From the NCBI GenBank assembly GCA_964017065.1, contig OZ024783.1:9685367-9749366 (forward strand): DNA of 64,000 nucleotides, in the 5' to 3' direction. Both the position numbers and the translations under genes were made by a program. The notes beneath the pieces are model-generated. The model was given only the letters and a program-made list of their open reading frames with translations, did no database searches and was not told the DNA's origin. Shown here one piece after another: positions 47,996 through 58,907 of the stretch (position 1 is the stretch's first letter; each line of letters begins with the position of its first letter). This DNA is from Haliclona indistincta (taxonomy: Eukaryota; Porifera; Demospongiae; Haplosclerida; Chalinidae).

Positions 47996-49199
47996 CAGTG
48001 GAACACACGAAGAGAGTAGAAAATGTATTTTTGACATTTTGTTTCATATCTCAGGAACCAAGTGTCCTATGATCATGTTGCAGGTACCATTATGATCCTC
48101 TATCCTTACTGAATGTAATGCACTATATGGTTTCTTGTCACGTGACACACACATGAAACAATATGGCGCTCTTTAGAGGCATGTAGCAGAACACGTTTAG
48201 TTGGAGATCTCTGTAAGTGCTGGTAGTTAAGAGCTCATAATGGATATGTGAACTGTCCTAATGTATACGTACCTTTGACCAACATCTCGGCACCCCAGCC
48301 AGCGTTACTACAAAAGTGCGGTGCGAAAACTGGTTTTTGCGACCAGCCCCAACGTTAGGTTAGAGAACTCACGAACCTGCGGGAGTTAAGATGCAAAACT
48401 TGCTTGCTGGATAGCTTACACATTACTGATTACGAAAACACTTACCTTGAGCGCCTTCTTCGCTTCGTCGTGAATAGCGCAGCTCTTCCGTTCGCGAGTG
48501 CTGTTTTCTTGCCGCCATCTTGCGACTTTAATGGATTTTCGTGATGTCACACATAATAATTGTTGGCTGTGTAAACGTCATAACTATTGAAAACACATTG
48601 AATCAGTGTAATAGTTATGATGCAACACATGTTAATAACCAACGTGTGACATCACAAAATCCATTAAAATCGCAAGATGGCAGCAAGAAAACAGCACTCG
48701 CGAACGGAAGAGCTGCGCTATTCACGACGAAGCGAAGAAGGCGCTCAAGGTAAGTGTTTTCGTAATCAGTAATGTGTAAGCTATCCAGCAAGCAAGATTT
48801 GCATCTTAACTCCCGCAGGTTCGTGAGTTCTCTAACCTAACGTTGGGGCTGGTCGCAAAAACCAGTTTTCGCACCGCACTTTTGTAGTAACGCTGGCTGG
48901 GTGCCGAGATGTTGGTCAAAGGTACGTATACATTAGGACAGTTCACATATCCATTATGAGCTCTTAACTATCAGCACTTACAGAGATCTCCAACTAAACG
49001 TGTTCTGCTACATGCCTCTAAAGAGCGCCATATTGTTTCATGTGTGTGTCATGTGACAAGAAACCATATAGTTCAATACATTCAGTAAGGATAGAGGATC
49101 ATAATGGTACCTGCAACATGATCATAGGACACTTGGTACCTGAGATATGAAACAAAATGTCAAAAATACATTTTTCTACTCTCTTCGTGTGTTCCACTG
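47996..49199. mobile_element. 1.2 kb near-perfect inverted repeat with CAGTGGAAC termini and TA target duplication
   Basis: Arms of about 550-590 bases face each other around a roughly 100-base centre near 48600. Termini read CAGTGGAAC and GTTCCACTG, flanked by TA at 47994-47995 and 49200-49201. The duplicated locus at 4437-4475 has the uninterrupted AGTTACTTTAAG, a natural empty site. TA duplication and CAGTGGAA ends suit Tc1/mariner-pogo type non-autonomous elements. Each arm carries CAAGATGG(C)GGCAAG near the centre, and outward of it a 72-base open stretch ending in GGTAAGTG. Confidence 0.88.
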
Positions 49200-49284
49200 T
49201 ACTTTAAGATGAATTAAAGGATTATTTGTATCATCCTTGTATCGGAGGAACATTAAACAGTATGATGAAAAGAAGAAGCTACCG

Positions 49285-49497
49285 CGTGTTTTTGTTAATT
49301 TACAATAATATACCAGTCGTTTCATAGCAGTCACTAAAAGCAACTAATAAAAAATTAATAATGTAATATTGATTCCGGCGATGCACGTCATGCAGTATAA
49401 CTATGCAGTTTTTTTTTTAATGAAGGTTAACTTCACTGTGCTGTACACAATACTAGTAGTGCATTCAGCTCACTTCGGTGTGAACACACACCTCCTT
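49285..49497. repeat. Duplicated non-coding block (also at 6990-7199)
   Basis: The tract from TTTTTGTTAATTTACAATA to ACACACCTCCTTAAA is shared with the 3' flank of the 5TM pseudogene at 4744-6850. Confidence 0.7.
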
Positions 49498-49738
49498 AAA
49501 CGTGAGGCAATCTTCACATTTGATCACATTTGAGTTACACCCCTTTGGGGTCAACAGTCAATACACATGTGTAGGGTTTGTGCATACCTACGTGGCTTTT
49601 GGGTGTAGTAATCACTCTCCAAGTAACCCAGGCCTTGGATTTTATAGCTTTATCACACGAAAGAAGGCTGCGCTGATCCCAAAGAGGTGTAACTCGCATG
49701 TGGAGCCTAGGCACGTCTACCAAGATCGCCTCGCGTTT
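49498..49738. mobile_element. Small MITE, uninterrupted copy
   Basis: AAACGTGAGGCAATCTT (49498) is inverted as AAGATCGCCTCGCGTTT (49722-49738). A second inner inverted pair is GAGTTACACCCCTTT / AAAGAGGTGTAACTC. Confidence 0.75.
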
Positions 49739-49747
49739 AAGTATTAG

Positions 49748-49881
49748 TTATTGCCCTCACACGAGGGCAATAACCGACATTAATGACCGCGGGAAAGTAG
49801 GTTGCCCGAGACTGTACGAGGGCAACCAACTTTCCCGAGGTCATTAATGTCGGTTATTGCCCGAGTTGTGTAGGGCAATAA
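49748..49881. repeat. Palindrome, about 134 bases
   Basis: TTATTGCCC... / ...GGGCAATAA arms including CGACATTAATGACC and its complement, centred near 49815. Confidence 0.85.
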
Positions 49882-50093
49882 ATGATTTATTACATAGTTC
49901 ATCTCTGTGAGCGCAATAACATCGCGAATTTTTCAAACTCGCAAAGACGCAACGGTCTGTTGCTATAGAAGACGCTACGAGCGGTCAATAACCTACATTA
50001 ATGCCCTCGAATAGAGCAATATGATTGGTGAAAGATGACGTACTATGTAATAATGAGGCGATAGTTCACACCAAAGTCATCTATATATAGGTT

Positions 50094-50234
50094 AGACGAT
50101 GGATTCGAGGTGTCTACGAGATTTAGATCACCGCGGAAACCGATGTTTTAGACGTCCCGAGCGCGTAGCGCGAGGGCGTCTATTTCGGTTTCCAAGGTGA
50201 GCTAAATCTCGTAGGCACCGAGAATCTATCGTCT
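50094..50234. repeat. Palindrome, about 140 bases, family shared with 57128
   Basis: The arm AGACGATGGATTCGAGGTG is mirrored near 50234. The centre reads CCGAGCGCGTAGCGCGAGGG. The same palindrome with substitutions is at 57128-57266. Confidence 0.85.
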
Positions 50235-50258
50235 GAGGTGTTTAGACCATACCTGCGC

Positions 50259-50375
50259 TTAAGCAAACGAAGCGCTCGAGGTAGTAGAGAGCCCAGAGAA
50301 GTTCCCAGAGTCAAGTGACAGCCCGTTTTCAAACGATGGCAGTATAAACTCGCGTGCGTTTTTCGACGACGCCAT
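50259..50375 (-). CDS. 38-codon open frame next to a palindrome, speculative
   Basis: ATG at 50375 in the context CAAGATGGCGTC opens MASSKNAREFILPSFENG and ends with a stop at 50259. It is the only frame in the element downstream of the palindrome. It may be a first exon or chance. Confidence 0.2.
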   Translation of the reverse strand: MASSKNAREFILPSFENGLSLDSGNFSGLSTTSSASFA

Positions 50376-50891
50376 CTTGTTGTGGTTATTAATGACGTGG
50401 TTAATTAAAGGTGGTCTAAGTAAACTCAGCGGTGGTCTAAGTGAAATCAGCGGTGGTCTACTTGATTTAGTATACCTCTGGCTGACCAATCAAATTGCAG
50501 AATTACATTGAAGTATGGTCTAATAACATTTAGAATATAGTTCAATATAGAATTCGTTAAAATGAATTTTAACAGATGACAATGCACAGTACGACTATTT
50601 TAAGTTGCAAAAGGAGTACAAAGTATCTTTATTGCACACATTGCATGAGTTATTGAGTATGTCATAACGTTATACAACTTGTTTTACCTCAGCAGTTTAT
50701 TCTTTTAAAACACTTATCTGAAAGCAGTTTGTGTTATTTGCAAGAAAATGCAGGAAATTGGTCAAATAATTATGGTAATACTGAATTGACATCAAAGTGT
50801 GTAATATTTATAACTTACAAATCTGAGTGACTTGAAGCAGTCGAGATTGAATACGATTTTGCTGAATTTTTACTACCATTACAAGACAATG

Positions 50892-51524
50892 AAGGTGGCT
50901 GGGTTCTTGCCGCCACTGATCTTTTTCATCTTGTGTATGGTATTATCACTGCTTCTTATTCCGGTACAACTTATGCTCAAACGAAGCCCTAAAGTAAAAC
51001 GCCATTGCATCACTCAGTTCTTGCTAGAGCATGTTTTTAACACTACACTGAATAAACACACTGATAGATCTGGGCAGAAGGTCTATACCATACTGAACTA
51101 CGTAGTTCCAGACAGGTACAAAATCTTCATGTTGGCTATGGTACTCTCTGTGATAGGATATATGGGAGTAGTGTTTTGGGACTCTTTCTTTTTGAAAAAT
51201 CACACATCTGCAGCACTGATCCCGCCCTGGCTTGCTTTCCTAAATATCCTAATATGACCACTCCACGACTGGACTGCTCTAACACAAGCTATTTGGAAGA
51301 CAACAACATCACCTCCGTCATCTGCTACAGGCATACGTTCAGACTAAGCACAGCCACTGGGTATGCTCTTGGTTTAGTAGCAAGCTACGCTTTGTATATT
51401 ACTATCATCAATTTGCTTATTCTTAAAGTGTCTAATGGTAGTGGATGGAACAAGCGTCATGCAGTGCTCACTGTAGCTATACAGATCACTATAGTTACAC
51501 TAACAGTAAGTGCGACCATTGTTA
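50892..51524 (+). pseudogene. 5TM family member, frameshifted and 3'-truncated by an element
   Basis: It starts MKVAGFLPPLIFFILC, lacking the eleven residues equivalent to QTYSYYFTREY, so an in-frame deletion is likely. A one-base gain near 51185 shifts the frame before SHICSTDPALACF. The cysteine loop and TM3 follow to ATIVI, where a TTAGGGAG element begins at 51525; the C-terminus with LFPWW is missing. The fragment at 8107-8481 derives from a close relative that still has this end. Confidence 0.8.
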
Positions 51525-51795
51525 TTAGGGAGGCACGGTAGTGACTCCCTATGTAGGGATGAACGAGAAAACAAGATGGCGGCTACATACAATGTATTAG
51601 CGTTCAAACGGTGATATTTCGCCTGGTGTTGAATTTTATACGTCTTTAGACACTTAGATCTGCTCTCTGGCGTTGCCCCATCTTACAGTAGCAAGGAGAT
51701 TGCTCGAAATTAATACTAAAGTGACGAACCTGGAAACGGTGAAAATCGAGTTTCGTCATCTTCGTTTTCTTTCTTACTTTCTGTCTTTCTCTCTG

Positions 51796-51842
<47 letters not shown>

Positions 51843-51870
51843 TTCTTTCTTTCTTCTGCTTGTGAGTATG
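51525..51870 (+). mobile_element. Short copy of the TTAGGGAG element
   Basis: Left 250 bases as at 4971, with CAAGATGGCGGC near 51574, followed by a CT/CTTT-rich microsatellite (51765-51857). The right part of the element is absent, so the right border is approximate. Confidence 0.75.
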
Positions 51871-52140
51871 AGAAGGATGTTTTTGCAATCGCCAGGCAAG
51901 AGTTTTACATTTCATGGTATTTATTTTTCATTAAAAACCACTTGTAATGTTATTTTGTTGCATATCGAAACTACAAAATTGGCTAACTGCCAAAAACAGG
52001 ATTGCACTGAAAAACATAATCATTAATTACAGTATTTATAGAGCACAGTGAGCAGTATTTAACAGTCAACACAGAGAGACTACTATTCAGGTTGAACAAG
52101 TTTTTGCGAGTCTAAGAACTTCTACCACTACTACAAGACA

Positions 52141-53028
52141 ATGAAGGTGACTGGACAGACGTACAGCTACTACTTCACAAGAGAGTATTTACCGCAATCC
52201 ATCTTCTTTATCTTGTGCATAATAATAACGCTCCTTCTTATTCCAGTACAACTTTTATTCAAACGTAGCTCTATATTGAAACGCCATTTCAAGGCAGACT
52301 TCTTAATAAAGCATGTTTTCAGTTCAGTGCTGAATAAGCAGAGAAACAGAAAAGGGAAAACAGTTTATACTATATTGGATTACAAAGTTCCAAAGAGCTA
52401 CAAGGTCATGATGCTGGCTATAGCGATTTCTCTGATAGGAGTTGCAGGAAAGTCGTTTTGGAATGTCTTTTTATTTGGAAAATCCAACATTTGCGGCACT
52501 GATCCAAAATTGGCTTGTTTTCCTGCACAACCAAATTTGACAACTCCACGTTTGGACTGCTCTGACACAAGCTATTTGGAAGACAACAACATCACCTCCA
52601 TCATCTGCTACAGATATGCATACAATCTAAGTGGCGCGACTGGAGCTGCACTTGGTATAATAGTGATTGATGCTTTGTTTATTATTACCATAACTGTTAT
52701 ACTTCTTAAGCTTTCCAACGGAAGCGAATGGACCAAATGTCGTGCAGTCCTCACTGTATCTTTTCAGATCACTATAGTAGCACTGGTAGCTGTTTACATA
52801 GCTGTTCTAGTGTATATGTTTCCAACTGCAGGACACTACACCATTGAAAGAAGAATATTTATAATTGCAGGAAATGTATTTGTACTTTATACCATAATAT
52901 ACAGCACAGTGCTCTTTCCATGGTGGTCCTTTAAAAAGATGAAAGACAACGAAGAAGATGATAAGGATAATGATGAAGAGAGCAATGGAGAATATAGAAG
53001 AGTGACAGGAACATCAATACCGATATGA
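52141..53028 (+). CDS. Intact 5TM orphan family member, 295 residues
   Basis: The intronless frame starts MKVTGQTYSYYFTREYLP in the context ACAATGAAG, which is shared by the family. Spans are expected at about 18-40, 89-110, 168-188, 204-226 and 238-262. The loop between spans two and three shows C-x7-C-x13-C-x15-C (CGTDPKLAC, LDC, IIC) with N-glycosylation sites NLT and NIT. Then come NLSGATGAALG, the basic segment SNGSEWTKCRAVLTV between spans three and four, and TVLFPWWSFKKMK in the last span. The tail is acidic and ends TGTSIPI. It is the best reference copy for the damaged relatives. The protein family is not recognised. Confidence 0.88.
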   Translation: MKVTGQTYSYYFTREYLPQSIFFILCIIITLLLIPVQLLFKRSSILKRHFKADFLIKHVFSSVLNKQRNRKGKTVYTILDYKVPKSYKVMMLAIAISLIGVAGKSFWNVFLFGKSNICGTDPKLACFPAQPNLTTPRLDCSDTSYLEDNNITSIICYRYAYNLSGATGAALGIIVIDALFIITITVILLKLSNGSEWTKCRAVLTVSFQITIVALVAVYIAVLVYMFPTAGHYTIERRIFIIAGNVFVLYTIIYSTVLFPWWSFKKMKDNEEDDKDNDEESNGEYRRVTGTSIPI

Positions 53029-53580
53029 GTCAGAGAAGATCCTTAAAGCTTTGCATGATACAGTGTACGTAGCTATAGATTTCTGACAATGATTCAAGTC
53101 ATTTTATTGCTCATATTTTGTGTTACAAAGATTGCTTGTAAGCTATAAACTGCTTTTTGATTTCTCTTGCATACACATCCACTTTTTGAAAATTACATTT
53201 CCAGCTCATTTTGTGTACAATACTAGCAGTGAATTTGTTTATGTTACAAATCAATTTCATTACACAATTTTTTAGTCATAGTATTAGTAACCACGCCACG
53301 AGTGTATTCAAACATGCGTAAAAAGTCTGTATTGCAGTTGCATTATACTAGTAATTTACAAACTCTTCTAATAAAACATCAACCATTGCAGGCTGTATAG
53401 CATCGCAGTGAGTGAGCTTGTTGGTCATGTTGATACAGCAGACATGAGAGTTGATACAGAAACTTCAGTTTTTACATAAAACGTGGTACATCGCAATAAA
53501 AAACAGGACAGACGAGTCTATACACAAAGTATAAGTACAATATCATGGAGCCCATTATATAAGCTGTGTGAATTTTCTCA
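53029..53580. other. Non-coding 3' flank
   Basis: AT-rich; no gene or repeat recognised. Confidence 0.45.
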
Positions 53581-53800
53581 GACTCATAATTATTGGTATT
53601 GATGTTCCTTTTGCGTTTACAATTATACTCTCTATTGCTCTCCTCATCATTTTCTTACTCTACTTGTTGTCATCTTCTTCGGGATTCATTTTTAACCACC
53701 AAGGAAAGAGCACATAATGTAGTAAAGGATTCATATTTCATAGCCACAGTTGAGCACTGCACCACGCTTGCTGCTTCCACTTCTGTTAGAGTTTTAGGCC
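53581..53800 (-). pseudogene. Inverted relic of a 5TM gene 3' end
   Basis: The minus strand aligns with the end of the gene at 52141: a decayed copy of the RAVLTV region, then GTGCTCTTTCCTTGGTGG for LFPWW, and at the end GGAACATCAATACCAAT, matching the TGTSIP tail. The middle is deleted. Confidence 0.7.
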
Positions 53801-55089
53801 AGAGTTTATGCGGTGGCCATTTGTTCGCCTTCGCGCACATAGTTGAGCAAACACTATTTCTCACTTTTTTATTTACAGTACCAGTCCACAAACATAATTG
53901 CATTATCATGTGAAAGCAAACATTGATGTATTTGCGTCCAAATCGTGTATAACATTATTCACTTCAATGTTACCGAAAACACACCTCACCTGTAAATACA
54001 CAGAAAATACACCTGTTTGATCAATAAATAAACAATAATATGTAAAAGTTAGAATACAAGAATTTTGTTATATCAGAGCATACCACGAGACCACCAGCCA
54101 ATCGATTGCTTGCTTGCAATGTGTCACCTGCCAGTACATAGTCACACTTTTCATGCACTAAGTTCTTCATGCACACTTTGAGGTGTGCCAGTAAGGCACA
54201 AGAATGTGGAGGTTGTGTGTAGTAGTGTATTACGCGATTCAAAGCACTCAGGTGTGCCAATAGTGGTCTCGAATGCAGATAATGCACTTGCCTTCAGCTC
54301 ATGCATTATCACGTGTTTCAACCATTTTTTGATCAAGCCCTCGTAAGCACGAGGGCATTATGACCGCGTAATGCACTGCCATGTGTGATCTAACTATTGC
54401 TTATGCTGATCTGGAGGCTTTAAGTACACAGAAATAACCCCCCAATTTTTTTCAATGTTGAAGTGATGTAACAGTGTTGTGAACGGAGTACAACGGACTC
54501 GAAATGCTGAGCAAAGCTACAGATGGTACAGAAGCATGAGATGCTTGACACTCACGCATGTGGTAAACTCAACATTAAGAACAGTCATCACACTGCACTG
54601 TAAAACTGTGAAAATATAAAGTTTCCATGAATAGTAGTACATTATGAAGACATCACCATGATCGACCAATGTACAATCATAAGAAATAGAAGCTTCGGCT
54701 TAAAATCAAAAGAGATTAGAAATCTCCTGAACAAATAATTCATTACCTGCCTCTCCTTGCGTCACCACTAGATAGCTTCATTGCTATTATTAATTTAAAT
54801 ATTCATACCTTGATGGTGAAACAAATATTGTGAGAAATAGTACTTTTCATCTTTGATATGATTTCAGATTCCATTCCAGTCATGTCACTGCATAGTTGAT
54901 GTAGCTTCACTCAAAACAAAGTCCACAGCCATCCTCAAAACACAGGATTATCAACAAAAATCAGCTAAGTTCATGCCCGCAGCATAAAAAGGAAAGTGAG
55001 CTATTACTGTGGATGTTTGCGTTGTGGAAGACAACAGTTTTTGTTTATCAAAAATTAATCTACAAAAGACGTTTTTCTGACACAGCAAA
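53801..55089. other. Non-coding upstream region
   Basis: It contains small inverted motifs (for example CCCTCGTAAGCACGAGGG near 54338, and GTGATAATGCAT-type repeats at 54280-54380) but no gene that I can support. Confidence 0.4.
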
Positions 55090-55941
55090 ATGGAAACGAC
55101 AGGGCAGGTCTATAGCTACTACTTCAAAAGAGAATACTGTCCACAAATTGTTCTATTGATTCTGTGGGCACTAGCGCTACTACTTATTCCCGTACAACTG
55201 ATGCTCAATCGAAGCCACAAAGTACAGCGCCATTGCATCACACAATTCTTGATTGAGAATGTCTTTAGCATTATGTTGAACAAGCACATTGATAGAGACG
55301 GTGAAGAGGTCTGCACCATACTGAACTACAGAGTTCCAGATAGATACAAGGTCCTGATGTTGGCTATGGTGCTCACTCTGATGGGAGTTGCGTGGGTGCT
55401 GTTCTGGGATATTTTTCTCTTCTAAGAAACACACATCTGCAGCACTGATCCAGACCTGGCTTGTTTTCCTGCATATCCTAACATGACCACTCCACGCTTG
55501 GACTGCTCTGACACACAATATCTAGAAGTCAACAACATCACTTCCGTCATCTGTTATAGGTTTGTGTTCAGATTAGGCCTTGCTACAGGAGCTGCTTTTG
55601 GTGTGGTAACAACTATTACTATGATCATTGCTACTATCCCCTCGCTCCTTCTCAAAGTTTCCAACGGAAGTGGATGGAACAAGCATCGTGCAGTGCTCAC
55701 TATAGCTATACAGATCATTACTGTAGTGATAGCAGTGGGTGCCGCCATAGCAATATATGTGGTTGAGAGGAGCACGTCCTCTGTTGAAATACAAGCAATC
55801 AGAATCGTGAGAGACTCATCAGTCACGTATACAGTGATATACAGTACTGTGCTGTTTCCATGGTGGTCCTTCAAGAAAATGAAAGACAATGAAAACGAAG
55901 AAGATTATTACATCGAAGAACAAGATAAACAAGAAGAATAG
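55090..55941 (+). pseudogene. 5TM family member complete except for one in-frame TAA
   Basis: One frame runs METTGQVYSYYFKREYCP through all five spans to a stop at 55939-55941, but codon 55423-55425 is TAA. The family has a charged residue, usually Glu, at this place (FEESY, FEETH), so one G to T change explains it. Both sides are well kept, including CSTDPDLACF, LDCSDTQYLEVNNITSVIC, FRLGLATGAAFG and LFPWWSFKKMK. Either a very recent pseudogene, a polymorphic null allele or a base error. Confidence 0.85.
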
Positions 55942-56249
55942 GAATCTTAGCAACATTATAAATCAGAATAGAGTGAACACATAGATTACTATTATTTGCT
56001 GCTTTAGAGACAAGTTAAGAGTCTCAGTAGCCATCTTAGCTGTAATTATACCATTATGCACATTATGTAGAATGACATAGCTTTTACAATGAAACACGTG
56101 CACCAACTCTACTGGTTGATTGGTACAATGCTTCAATAAAAGAGACTGGAGAGATCTATGATACGTAGCCAACTAGCAAGACTATAGATCATTGAGGGTA
56201 TAGATCATTCAAAATAATAAGATATCTACATGCACTGCTTCACAGTATA

Positions 56250-56786
56250 AGGCCTCGGTCACATTACGATAGAGATGACGGCACATCACTGCGATCACGG
56301 TCACGACAGCAAATGCACGCAGTCACACTATCAGACGCCTTGCTGTTGCAACGTCTTGGGATACTACCGCTTTGCTACCCGCCTTTGCCAAATAACAAGG
56401 CTTTCGAGAATGTACAGTTCACTGTAGTTAAGGCACGAGTCCTTTTTTCGAAGCCAGCAAGCTGATCGTCGGCCCTTCTTAACACGAACCACGATGCTCC
56501 CGCTGGTTTTCCTCACGATCACCAGTTTGTCAGCCTCTCAGTAGAGCTGTTAGATCATTTTTGTTCGATAGTTGGTTATCTTGGATTCTAGCATGCAAAT
56601 TTGGCTTGATACTAGCTTTGTCGCAGTCATAACAGCTGTCGCAGTCGCAATCTTGGGCTCCAATGGCGCGACAACGTCTGCTGTACGACAATGGCACGAC
56701 AACGAATATAACGGACATATCCGTAGAAAATGACACCAATCTTGTCGTTGTTGCCAATGTTATCGTAGTGCATGTGACCGAGGCCT
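56250..56786. mobile_element. MITE with AGGCCTCGGTCACA termini
   Basis: Left AAGGCCTCGGTCACATTACGATA is inverted at the right as TATCGTAGTGCATGTGACCGAGGCCT. The interior has GACAACG repeats and no gene. Confidence 0.8.
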
Positions 56787-57127
56787 ATGCTGTAAACACG
56801 ATGAACAGTAACACCTTGTAGACAGCAGAAACGCAGACACAAACATCATGCACATACTTGAACTAGAGTGAGTAATAACTCCATAGTTTTATAAACAATG
56901 AGTGAGTGTGTAGAGCACCTACTATAGTATGGTGGTTGATGAGAAGGCAGAGTAAACTTGAGGTCACAAACTTCAGGTGTATGTATAGTAACAAATGTGT
57001 AGGCAAGGTAGAGCAACTTGATTCTTGACTGTTGCCATGGAAGCAGTGGAACACAGGTACTGTTTCTTTCAAAAAGAGCTCCTACAGTTAATGATATTAG
57101 CTCTCTGGAGTCGAATAAATATAGGTT

Positions 57128-57266
57128 AGACGACGGATCGAGGCAACTACGGGATTTAGAGTGCCGCGGGAACCGATGTATAGACGTTCCGAGCGCGTAG
57201 CGCGAGGGCGTCTATTTCGGTTGCCAAGGCGCTCTAAATCCCGTAGTTGCCGATGATTCGTCGTCT
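57128..57266. repeat. Palindrome, same family as 50094
   Basis: AGACGACGGATCGAGGC... mirrored to 57266, with centre GAGCGCGTAGCGCGAGGG. The sequence continues to about 57896, where the end ACCAATCAGATTCTAGAATTACATT resembles 50489-50510, so palindrome and downstream part form one element. Confidence 0.8.
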
Positions 57267-57328
57267 AAGGTATTTATACTACAGCTACATGGCAACAATA
57301 AACCGACGCAGATATTTTTTGAAAAACA

Positions 57329-57487
57329 ATGGTTGATGACCGTCCCAAAGCTGCTGAGTTCCTGCAGCATGAGCGTTTCTTCTTGCTCGAAAACACGTTC
57401 TGTGACCCGGCTGCCACACCCACAAACGCCGCTTTGCGTTACACGTGGCAATGGCTGAACTTGGACTCCAACGAACGGTTAGAATGA
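57329..57487 (+). CDS. 52-residue open frame inside a palindrome-bearing element, speculative
   Basis: MVDDRPKAAEFLQHERFFLL... ends at TGA 57485-57487. Composition is protein-like (balanced charges, W-W motif WQWLN), but no family is recognised and no splice model was found. Confidence 0.25.
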   Translation: MVDDRPKAAEFLQHERFFLLENTFCDPAATPTNAALRYTWQWLNLDSNERLE

Positions 57488-57984
57488 TAGTTACTAGAGT
57501 CCAGCAGTCTTTTGTACTTGCTGTGTGCGTTTATTGGGCAATCTTTAAGCTGTCAACATAGCAAAACGTGGTAAGTTACTTGCTTTCTTACGTTTTCCAT
57601 GCACAACAAGTCAACTTATCGTTGCATCGATCGTAGCCAAGTACTCGGGTCTATAGATGCTGTGCTGCCCATGCCAGAAGCGAACACAACACATACTGGC
57701 CCAGTAACTACCAAAGCTAGTAACTGTACAAAAGAAACTCATGACAGAGGAAAACATGATCATGAGTTCCAGCGGAAAAATATGAGTTCCAGCGGAAAAA
57801 TACGAGTTCCCGCGGAAGAATACGTGATTTATTTTCCTCCAACTGACCAATCAGATTCTAGAATTACATTGAACTGTAGTATAAACACTGGTATAATAGT
57901 ATTTGCTTTCTGCAACTGCAACTGCAACTGCTTTTCAAAGATAAATAGACGATATAAATAAAAATTATTATTCAACCAACATGT

Positions 57985-58290
57985 AGCAAGAAATCGTAGA
58001 ACATGTGTTCAGTATTGTGTTACATAGACAACAAAGGCAAAAAGTGTGCAATATTTTGAACTATAAAGTTCTAGAATTGTACATACTACAGTTACTGTGT
58101 TCAATCTGACAGGAGTTGCAATGGTACAGCTATGATCCAAAATTGGCTTGCTTTCCCTCAAATCCTAATATAACCACAACACAAGCTACCTCGAGGAAAC
58201 AACATCGTCTCAATCATAATTATGCAAAAAGCTTGTGTTTCATCTTGGTACGACTACTGGGTCTGCTCTCGGTGTGGTAACTCTGATGAT
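57985..58290 (+). pseudogene. Heavily decayed 5TM relic
   Basis: Short stretches match the family in order: GTAGAACATGTGTTCAG, AACTATAAAGTTC, CAAAATTGGCTTGC and ACTGGGTCTGCTCTCGGTGTG, separated by many lesions. It is older than the other copies. Confidence 0.65.
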
Positions 58291-58907
58291 CTACGTCAGT
58301 TTCCAGAGGAAGAAGTGAAACATCGATATGCCGCAAAAATTTTATTTTGTTTCTACAGACTACTTAAGTTGTGACTATTTTCTTTACTTCTTTTGTTCTG
58401 ACCTGACTGACCATGTTCCAAACTAGAGTAATCGGCTATACTAGTGATTACTCCGAAGTGATCATAAATGTATGATTAATGCTACATAATAGCATTTGGT
58501 ACTTCAATGATTCCATGGAGCAAGTTTAAAATGAGAGAACAGAACATTGATCGATATGAACAGCTACCATAATAGCAGCTGGCATGATGCAGTTAGGGAA
58601 GTACTGAACGTGAACAGCTTGATTGCTAGCAATAAACTCTCTTAGCAGACATAGGACAGGTGCAAATAAGCAGGATGGGAATTTTGTATTATCATGCAGT
58701 CCTCACTAGCAGAATAACATGATAGTGTCTTTCATGAGTGTGTAGTATGGTTAAGTATACAATGTAGTCATGCTTGATAAGATAACAAAGTGAACAATAC
58801 TCTGTCAAGGTGTATATAGTAGTTATAAAAACTGCATTTAGTAGTTCTACGTTCAAGAGCACGAGTTTGACTACAATCAGAAAGTATCTCGCTAGTTTTC
58901 AGACACA

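Noticed and set aside
48541..48753. 70-codon plus-strand frame in the inverted-repeat centre as a gene
   Set aside because: It reads through the foldback centre in a different frame from the mirrored start modules; chance is more likely.
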